The position numbers and the translations under genes were made by a program. From NCBI GenBank assembly GCA_030847615.1, contig JAUMIR010000002.1, positions 194,725,809 to 194,789,808 of the forward strand: a DNA stretch of 64,000 bases, written 5' to 3'. Positions 57,229 through 64,000 of this stretch are shown here, piece after piece. Below the pieces are notes generated by a model that did not search any database, was not told the origin of the DNA, and saw only the letters and a program-made list of their open reading frames with translations. Within the stretch, counting starts at the first letter, position 1; each line of letters begins with the position of its first letter. This stretch comes from Gambelia wislizenii. Lineage: Eukaryota > Chordata > Lepidosauria > Squamata > Crotaphytidae.

Positions 57229-58130
57229 ATGGGGGGACATCTGAGCCTGTTCCTCAAGGTCTGGTCCAACTCCACAACAGATAAGTGGGTACTGAAAACA
57301 ATTCAGCACGGTTACAAACTAGAGTTCGATACCAGACTGGTGGACAGGTTCATTCCTGCCCCAGTTCCCTCAAATCCCCCAAAAGCTACAGAACTGTGTG
57401 TGGCCATTCAGCACCTCTTGGACATCAGAGCAATAGAAGAGGTACTGACTCAAAGATTCTCGGGAGTCTACTCCTTCTTCTTTACAGTACCCAAGAAGGG
57501 AGGGGACTCTCAATCCATCTTAGATCTCAAGTACACAACTCATGTCTCTCCTACAAGCGGTTCCAGGTGGAAATGCTGTCATCTATTCGGGAGGCGTTGC
57601 AGAGAGGGGAATTCTTGGCCTCTCTGGACTTGTCTGAGGCGTATTTTCACATTCAGATTCACGAGGAAAGCAGATGCTACCTGCGTTTTGCCTCCGGGGA
57701 CAGGCATTTTCAGTTCTGGGCCCTTCTGTTCAGCCTGGCATCGCGCCCCCCCCCCGGGTCTTCACCAAAGTCCTAGTTGTCCTGGTGGCTCACTTTACGC
57801 AGCAAGGGGATTCATCTCTATCCATGCCTGGACGACATCCTTCTATGGGCCTCTTCCCGGGGGGAGGCACAGAGGAATCTTCAGACGACAATTCAGTGTC
57901 TCCAACAACACGGGTTCCTGGTGAACTTCAAGAAGAACACCCTCCCTCCGGCGCCATCGGTCGTCCATCTGGGAACATGCTTGGATATGGTATGCTTCGA
58001 GATCTCCATCTCCCAAGAGAGACTTCAAGTGATAAAAGCGGAGGTCCATCAACTTGCATTACTGAGAATGGCGCCCCTCATGTCTCTGGCCAGGCTGCTA
58101 GGCCTAATGATATCAGCAGCAAATAGCACA
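57229..58130 (+). pseudogene. DIRS reverse transcriptase, disrupted
   Basis: It reads KWVLKTIQHGYKLEFDTRLV, then SGVYSFFFTVPKKGG, FLASLDLSEAYFHIQIHEES (motif A with its LDLSEAY aspartate) and HLYPCLDDILLWASS (motif C, LDD in place of the usual YxDD). The parts fall in three frames, with breaks near 57530 and 57760. From 57905 it reads HGFLVNFKKN... LGTCLDM, the thumb side. The catalytic aspartates are still present, but the reading frame is lost. Confidence 0.88.
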
Positions 58131-58935
58131 GAAGAAGAGCATGTTTCTTCAGGTTCTTCAGATAGTGAAGGAATTCTGGAGGTGGTGCACCCAGAACTCC
58201 AACATAGCAAAAGGAGCTCCAATATCCGTTCATCCACAAGTGATAGTGACCACGGACGCAAGTCTCCGAGGATGGGGAGCCCATTGTCAAGGAAACACAG
58301 CTTAGCGCCTTTGGGACCAGGAGGAGCTGTCCCACAGCATCAGTTGGCTAGAACTGTGAGCCACCCATCTGGCTCTCCTGCACTTTGCCCAGAAGCTCAG
58401 GGGCTTACATTTTCTGGTACTAATGGAAAACACCACAGCACGATCCTACACTGTGAGACAGGGAGGTTCCAAATCCAGGTCCTTGACGGCTCAGTACCTG
58501 CAGGGATCAGCCAACCTCTAGGCGGACTTCCTTAGCAGGCACTCTCTCTCACCAACAGAGTGGGAACTGGATCAGGAAATGTTCCAGCAGGTACAGGACT
58601 GCTTCAGGACCGTAGAGGTGGACCTGTTTGCTCCTGATTCTTTTCCAGGTTCCCAACTCCTCAGGCGGAAGGGGTGGATGCTCTCAGAGAGCGCTGGGGC
58701 CGAGGGGCCTTCTCTACACATTTCCCCCACTGCCCCTCCTGGGGAAGGTTTGTCGAAAGATTCAGCAAGAACAAGCGCAGGTGGTTTTGATAGCCCCAAA
58801 CTGGCCATGCAGGCCTTGGTTCTCTGAGATCATGGATATGCTAGTGGAGGAACGGTGGCGACTACCACTGAAGGAAGGTCTCCTCCACCAGGGCCCAGTA
58901 TCTCACTCTGACGTCATCTGGCTGCAACTGACTGC
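58131..58935 (+). pseudogene. DIRS RNase H-like and linker remnant
   Basis: After the reverse transcriptase, fragments in shifting frames carry a motif of the type 'TTDASLRGWG' (around 58240-58290, seen as GTGACCACGGACGCAAGTCT) and later FAQKLRG-like text (58383-58410). This order fits the RNase H domain of DIRS elements. The frame is badly broken, and the 252-codon frame 57777-58535 ends in a shifted, non-homologous tail. Confidence 0.6.
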
Positions 58936-59962
58936 CTGGAGATTGAAAGGAAGGCCTTGAGGGAATTCGGCTATGAAGAATCAGTGGTGAACACCCTCCT
59001 TTCCTCCAGGAGACAGACAACAAATAGGATATATGAAGCTACTTGGTGGGCGTTTAGATGCTGGTGCAGGACGAGATGGGAGAAGCCGACATTGAACCAC
59101 ATTCTGGCGTTTCTTCAGGAGGGCCTGGACATGGGTCTCCATCCCAACACTCTAAAAAGGCAGGCGGCTGCCTTGGCCTAAGTTTTTTCTCTTCAACAGG
59201 GAGGAACTGTGTCCTCCCACCCATATGTCAAGCGTTTCCTCTGGGGAGCCACCCTGATCGCCCCATCAGTTAGGCACAGGTTTCCCTCATGGAAGCTTCC
59301 CCTAGTCCTCAGACAATTGATGCACCCACATTTTGAGCCCTTGAGGTTGGTCCCTTTGAGGGTCCTAACCCTGAAGGTAGCCTTTTTGGTGGCCATCACC
59401 TCAGCCAGGTGGGTCTAAGAACTTGAGGCTCTCTTGATCAGAGAGCACCTATGTACATTCTCAGAAGACTTTGTCACCTTGAGGCTGGACCCATCTTTCC
59501 GGCCCAAGGTGCTTTCAGACTTCCACGTGGCGCAGGAATTGGTCCTCCCATCATTTTGCCCCGATTCTTCTCATCCCAGGAACATCTATGGCACAAACTA
59601 GATGTTAGGAGGGCCCTCAGGTCCTCCCTCAGGTCAGACTCCCTTTTTGTTTCCTTCACCCCAGCCTGTATGGGGATGAAGGCTTCTAGGTGGACGATTG
59701 CCGCTGGATCAAGGCATGTATCCTATTGGCCTCTGATGTCTCCAGGACTCCTAGGCCACCCGCCGTGACTGCTCACTCCACAAGGTCAGTGGGCACCATG
59801 GCAGTATTCTCCACGAAGAATACTGCCCCCATAGCAGAGATCTGTAAGGCTGCTACGTGGAACACCCCATCCACCTTCATCAGACACTACAAGGTGAACA
59901 AATACAGGGCCACAGCAGCCACCTTCGGGAGAAGAGTCCTCCAGGAGGTGGTCAGGGCCTAA
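58936..59962 (+). pseudogene. DIRS tyrosine recombinase, disrupted
   Basis: It opens ALREFGYEESVVNTLLSSRR (start about 58953) and LAFLQEGLDMGLHPNTL, the N-terminal core-binding part. Then comes LTLKVAFLVAITSARW with a likely catalytic arginine, a TAA stop at about 59416, and further frames. The end keeps HSTR (HxxR motif, His codon at 59774) and FIRHYKV (Tyr nucleophile codon at 59888), finishing with VLQEVVRA and a stop at 59960-59962. The catalytic signature is nearly complete, but stops at about 59179 and 59416 and a frameshift before 59690 disable it. Confidence 0.9.
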
Positions 59963-60008
59963 ACCCTCATACAGTGCAGACACTCCCACCCTTTCAGATA
60001 TCTAGCTT

Positions 60009-60118
60009 GGGCACGTCCCAAAATCAAGAATTCCTGTTCGCTCCTACTCTCAGAGAATGCCACATTGGTTCACTTACCATGACTGTGCATTCTTGAGAAG
60101 AGTGAACAGGAATTCTTC
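60009..60118 (+). repeat. DIRS internal complementary region (circle junction)
   Basis: Bases 60009-60058 are the reverse complement of the left terminus (AATCAAGAATTCCTGTTCGC, CTCTCAGAGAAT). From 60057 (ATGCCACATTGG, CACTTACCATGACTGTGCAT) the text is the reverse complement of the right terminus. So the region joins both ends, as the DIRS circular intermediate model predicts. Confidence 0.92.
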
Positions 60119-60209
60119 CTCCCAAGTGTCTGCATTCAGTGTCTCTAAGTGGTGAACAGGGTTTTATTTCTTGTGTTTCATCGCAGGTCTTCAGGGCTTT
60201 GCTAGTCAG

Positions 60210-60377
60210 TGAACTGGCCACATGGTCAAGGAGGAGAACAAAGAACTTCGAAATTTACATGTGACTATGAGTCAGCTTCCTGCTTCCGACTGGGCAGTAG
60301 TGGGCGTTCCCAAAATCAAGAATTCCTGTTCACTCTCCTCAAGAATGCACATTCACGGTAAGTGGACCAATGTGGCA
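60210..60377 (+). repeat. DIRS right inverted terminal repeat
   Basis: TGAACTGGCCACATGGTCAA, GGGCGTTCCCAAAATCAAGA and CATTCACGGTAAGTGGACCA. It is inverted relative to 54531-54672. The outer part (about 60335-60377) is unique to this end and is matched in the internal complementary region. Confidence 0.9.
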
Positions 60378-60465
60378 GTCTGGTAAGAATTTAGAAAGGT
60401 AAGATTTGAAATTGATCAGTTGAGGACACAGATTGATGATTTCCCCCACCCATTTGCATTAACAG

Positions 60466-60531
60466 GAAGAAGAAACACTGTCTTTTATTAAGGAGAGTTT
60501 AGAAAAAAGTGACCAACTCACCAAAAACATG
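60466..60531 (+). CDS. EXOC7: EXOC7 coding exon 2
   Basis: The acceptor TTAACAG| is followed by 66 bases encoding residues 21-42, EEETLSFIKESLEKSDQLTK then NM; the donor is ATG|GTAATA. It continues the Exo70 N-terminal coiled-coil helix in frame (phase 0 on both sides). It sits only about 90 bp downstream of the DIRS right terminus, so the acceptor and any branch site are close to the insertion. Confidence 0.96.
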
Positions 60532-60668
60532 GTAATATTGTATTTTATTTTATTAAGTCTCAGTTGTGTTTCACTTGATGGAACTGTGAACGGACAGTCC
60601 AGGTAGACTGTGCGGAAGGAAATGGTCTGATTGTCTACACCAGGGCTTTCTGTGGCTTTGTTGTTTAG

Positions 60669-60853
60669 GTTTCCATTTTGTCATCTTTTGAAAGTCGTCT
60701 GATGAAGCTGGAGAATTCAATTATCCCTGTCCATAAGCAGACTGAAAATCTCCAGCGCCTGCAGGAGAATGTTGAGAAGACACTTTTCTGCTTGGACCAT
60801 GTTATAAGTTACTACCATGTAGCAAAAGACACAGAGAAGATAATAAAGGAAGG
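60669..60853 (+). CDS. EXOC7: EXOC7 coding exon 3
   Basis: 185 bases after the acceptor TTGTTTAG|, encoding residues 43-103 and two bases of residue 104: it starts VSILSSFESRLMKLENSIIP and goes on HKQTENLQRLQENVEKTL to DTEKIIKEG. The donor is AAGG|GTGAGT, and the intron is phase 2. This is the N-terminal coiled coil of Exo70, which helps hold subunits in the exocyst rod. One difference from the mammalian form as I recall it is TLFCLDHV where mammals have TLSCLDHV. Confidence 0.97.
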
Positions 60854-61449
60854 GTGAGTTGATATTCAGTACTTTCAAGATCATAGAATCATAGAGTTGG
60901 AAGGGCTTCATAGGCCATCGAGTCCAAACCCCAACCATCCAGGCCCAACAGAAAGATCTGTTCTTTCAGTGTTCTGTTTACCACTCTCTTTTTCTACCCT
61001 CTACATTTTAATTCTGGTTGAATTACAGAAATTCAGAGAAGGTATGCATATAGCAAAGTTGGAATTATCTTTATTATGGAAATACATGTCAATAGATAGG
61101 AGCAGGGCTTTCACAGTTGTCACACAAGTTTAAAATATGACATTAGCACTTATTGTTAAGTTTTGGGAGGGAACGACAAAGCTCATCTTAAATAAAACTT
61201 TCATAGTCTAATATTGATTGGGTTTTTTTAAATAAAAATACTCTATTTTATTATATAGTATTTGCTTATTTCTTAACTAGCTTTTTGTAGCTTGCATTGT
61301 TCATATAGAGTGCAGATTATGTAAATTAGGAAATGCCTATGGTCAAAGGTTAGCGAGGACCCTTTGTTTTGCCAATAGCATGACTGTGAAGTTGGCAAAC
61401 AAATATTAATCATACTTTATCTCTAGTACTGAATCCTTGACACTGCAGA
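60854..61449. other. EXOC7 intron 3, first part, with CR1 tail
   Basis: 60880-60950 has GATCATAGAATCATAGAGTT and GGCCATCGAGTCCAAACCCC, a CR1 3' tail on the - strand. The rest is unassigned. Confidence 0.55.
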
Positions 61450-62530
61450 GTTATTTGGCATGATGAGGAGCCTCTTAGGACCAGACCCAGATAGACCAGG
61501 AGCAGAATCATTTGTTACTTGCTGTGACAAATTTGCCAGGCATTTTGAGAATAAGTGCACTCTTATTTGCTCAGAAGCTGATGCTATAGTTACTGCAGTC
61601 AGTAGAAATGTTTAGTGCTCTGTTTGGTCAGGTTTTGTGGGATCATTTTCAGTTGTTGTGGCTTGATGATGTGGACACCACGCTTGAATCAGTCTGTCTC
61701 TCTACATGGAAGCTTTGCCTTGGTCCATATTGGCTGATCAGGTCTAGTAGAGGTGGAGTGATTGGTGAGTCAAGGGAGTGGGAAGTAAATGCCTTCCTAT
61801 GTCAGTGGGAGGTGCTTGCTGCTTTAAAAGAGGCTATAGTGTGCCCTCCTTTGAAGAGAGCCTCTCTGGATCCAGAGATATATGAAAACCACTGTCCTGT
61901 TCTTTATATCTGCTTTGGGGGCAAGGTGCTCAAGAGTATGGTGGCTGGGCAACTTCAGATGTTCTTGGAGGAATTTGACCCATTTCAATCATGTTTCAGA
62001 TTGGGATACGGTATTGAAACAACCTTAGTAGTTCTGGCTGCTGACCTACTGCAGGTGAAAGTCAGGCAAGCAGCATGCAGTTGCTCCTCCTAGATCTCTC
62101 ATCGTGTTTGGATACCATTGATAATCCTGTTCAGATGGACCAGCTGTGTAGTACGGCAGGAGGAGACATTGTGTTATGGTGGCTCTGCTCCAATCTATTG
62201 GGCTGGCTCTAGAGAGGAGTATGAGGATGGCTATTCAGCTGTGGGTTGCCACATGGTTCTGTCCTGTTCATGTTATTTATTATCTATTTGAAGCTTTTTG
62301 GAGAGGTCATTAGGAGTTCTGGGGTTAGACACCATCAGTACATTGATGACACTCAGCTCTGTGTCTTGTGGTTAGAGTCAGCAGGGTTTGTGTAGGTGCT
62401 GAACCACTGCCTAGATGCTGCAGTAGGCTGGATGAGGACCAATAAACTGAAGCTGAATTCCAATAAGGTGGACATTTTGTGGATTGCTTGGGGGCGATGG
62501 GACTGGCAATGGGGTGCATTTTAACAAATA
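61450..62530 (+). mobile_element. L2-like LINE remnant in EXOC7 intron 3
   Basis: The + strand reads MVAGQLQMFLEEFDPFQSCF and RLGYGIETTLVVLAADL, then after frame breaks an H-Q-Y-I-D-D-T-Q-L-C-like motif (near 62335) at the catalytic position. It is a highly decayed copy, with no functional enzyme. Confidence 0.75.
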
Positions 62531-62678
62531 AATATTTTAAAGTTACTGCAAGCGATATGAAACAGAGAAAAGCAGAATATAAATATATATATATATTTAA
62601 AATAATCATAGCCTTTTCTTGACACTTTCATGACCATTCTAGTGATTACTGCCTTTTTTCCCTTTGAGGATTTCAAAT

Positions 62679-62840
62679 AGAGTCCTGTATCCACAGGGGT
62701 TCAGTTCTCGGACTTACTGTGAATAATAGCAAACCCTATTAAAATAAAGGACTTCCAGTACAAATATACCATAGAGTTGTTTTAGAGGACCTAGAAGCTG
62801 TCTAGAGAGGACACCTCTCTAGGCATTTTCCGGTGCAGCT
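62679..62840. repeat. Tigger-like MITE fragment
   Basis: AGTCCTGTATCCACAGGGGT, AAATATACCATAGAGTTGTT and GAGAGGACACCTCTCTAGGC match the inner parts of the copies at 123-378 and 25923-26172. Confidence 0.65.
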
Positions 62841-62967
62841 CGATGGTATGTATCCCTATTATTTACCTGTTCCTGGCAAAAAGGTGGTCAGCGTTGCAAG
62901 GGTTTATTGTAAGCATATTCCTGTCTGTGGAGTTTTGTTTCTGAGCCAGCTGTACTTTTTATTGCAG

Positions 62968-63073
62968 CCCTACAGGGAGACTAGAAGAATATATGGCCTG
63001 CATGGCCAAAATCCAGAAGGCTGTGGAATATTTCCAGGACAATAATCCTGACAGCCCAGAACTTAATAGAGTG
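62968..63073 (+). CDS. EXOC7: EXOC7 coding exon 4
   Basis: The acceptor TTTATTGCAG| starts at a C that completes Gly104 (GG|C). It then encodes PTGRLEEYMACMAKIQKAVE and YFQDNNPDSPELNRV, residues 105-139. The donor is GTG|GTATGT, phase 0. The peptide matches the Exo70 helical N-terminal domain, with substitutions such as EEYMAC where mammals have EEYLGS (recalled). Confidence 0.96.
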
Positions 63074-63731
63074 GTATGTACTGTGCTTGAACATCAGACT
63101 ACAGTTCTGTCTCTCTTCATAGCTCTCCTTGCTCTCTCTGTTTATTCACAGTAAATTTTGTTTCATAGTAGTAGTACATCATGATCTCTCCGGAAATCAT
63201 GATCTGGAACTTATACATGAACATCCACACCCCTTAAGAGTTTGCTGTGTAGTGAAATCCTCTGTAGAAGCCTCGCTTTGGCTTTAAACAACTGAGTATA
63301 ACCTCCCTCCCTCCCCCACTCCCTCTCCCCTCTGTGTGTGTGTGTGTAAATATGTGTGTGAGTGTGATGAGAGGTTTTTCCAATAGGAAATGGAGCATGC
63401 AGCATTTTCATTCCTGCTAAAAAAAATTCTTTGTGCCAAATATCCTATATGCACTGGGTTTTTTTAAAGGAAAAAAAATATTACATATGTGCTGTTATCA
63501 CTTTACTTTATAAAGCTTCCCTGTGAACTGTTCTTTGAACTCTGAAGATGAAAGAGCACTTTGGTCCTGTGGGAGTACCTTCTAAGAGGGAAGCAGGCAC
63601 ATTTTGATACATGCTCACATATTGTGCTCACTTTTCTAGGGTGCAGCCAACGTCTGTGCATTGTAGCAGTTTCAAAGTGGTAATGCACACATCTGATTAT
63701 TATTATTTTTGTTATGTATTAATTCAACCAG
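63074..63731. other. EXOC7 intron 4
   Basis: No exon was seen. A short (TG)n tract lies at about 63332-63348. GAACTCTGAAGATGAAAGAG near 63540 is unassigned. Confidence 0.5.
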
Positions 63732-63954
63732 AAATCGCTGTTCGAGAGGGGGAAGGATTCATTGGAATCTGAATTTCGTAGCCTTATGACCCGATACTCT
63801 AAACCAGTCCCACCCATCCTGATTTTGGATCTCATCACTTTGGATGATGAAATAGAAACCCAGGAAGATGTCACCTTAGAACATCTCCCTGAGACTGTCC
63901 TTCAAGACATTGTCCGTATTTCTGGTTGGCTGGTGGAATATGGGAGGAACCAAG
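63732..63954 (+). CDS. EXOC7: EXOC7 coding exon 5
   Basis: The acceptor AACCAG| is followed by 223 bases encoding residues 140-213 and the first base of 214: it begins KSLFERGKDSLESEFRSLMT and carries SKPVPPILILDLITLDDEIE and EDVTLEHLPETVLQDIVRIS, ending at EYGRNQ. The donor is CAAG|GTAGGT, phase 1. This is the end of the N-terminal region before the membrane-binding C-terminal helical bundle, which lies beyond the window. Confidence 0.97.
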
Positions 63955-64000
63955 GTAGGTTGAATGAGGGACTATCCTGCCTTTGTTTTAAGCTCCAGGA

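Larger units (their letters stand above)
54531..60377 (+). mobile_element. DIRS-type retrotransposon, about 5.8 kb, in EXOC7 intron 1
   Basis: The element has the DIRS plan in order: left inverted terminal repeat, gag-like region, reverse transcriptase, RNase H-like remnant, tyrosine recombinase, internal complementary region, right inverted terminal repeat. DIRS elements move through a circular DNA joined by a tyrosine recombinase, so they lack direct LTRs and usually target duplications (established knowledge). Ends are set where the internal complementary region stops matching the termini: ATTCTCTGAG at the left and CCAATGTGGCA at the right. The coding parts are broken by stops and frameshifts, so this copy is not autonomous. 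It lies in the same orientation as EXOC7. The segments are listed separately. Confidence 0.92.

Overview
The window is vertebrate nuclear DNA, most likely from a squamate reptile (lizard). The evidence is the repeat mixture: many CR1 3' fragments, L2-like LINE fragments, a 5'-truncated L1, tRNA-derived SINEs, a DIRS-type tyrosine-recombinase retrotransposon, numerous hAT-like and Tigger-like MITEs and a class of foldback elements. The species call is inference from repeat style and from a recognisable vertebrate gene; no alignment was run.

The only protein-coding host gene I can support is EXOC7 (exocyst subunit Exo70). It runs on the + strand from a CpG-rich promoter near 48.2-48.5 kb to beyond the right edge. 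Five coding exons are visible: 48445-48504, 60466-60531, 60669-60853, 62968-63073 and 63732-63954. They join in frame with GT/AG introns and give about the first 213 residues. Intron 1 is about 12 kb and carries a 30-copy 47-bp minisatellite, hAT-like elements, a foldback element and a decayed DIRS element of about 5.8 kb that keeps its diagnostic terminal and internal complementary repeats.

Positions 1-48.1 kb look intergenic: a dense, often nested collection of transposon remnants with some unassigned single-copy-looking DNA. Two places there may be regulatory: a GC-rich block at about 2.9-3.6 kb and an AT-rich segment with paired octamer motifs near 10.85 kb. The most layered locus is 44.9-47.5 kb. 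There a GGAGATTTTCA-ended element is interrupted by a CGTATAAGACGAC-ended transposon, which itself holds a MITE fragment, a second MITE and a G-rich tandem array. A similar three-layer nest lies at 42.6-44.3 kb.

No tRNA, rRNA, CRISPR array or bacterial-type operon was seen. Most open reading frames are chance frames in repeats, including three frames of more than 460 codons across the minisatellite. The points most worth following up are the minisatellite with its internal block duplication, the foldback/TIR family with shared ends, the DIRS element with an intact circle-junction signature, and a perfect 19-bp inverted repeat with YY1-like cores in the EXOC7 promoter.
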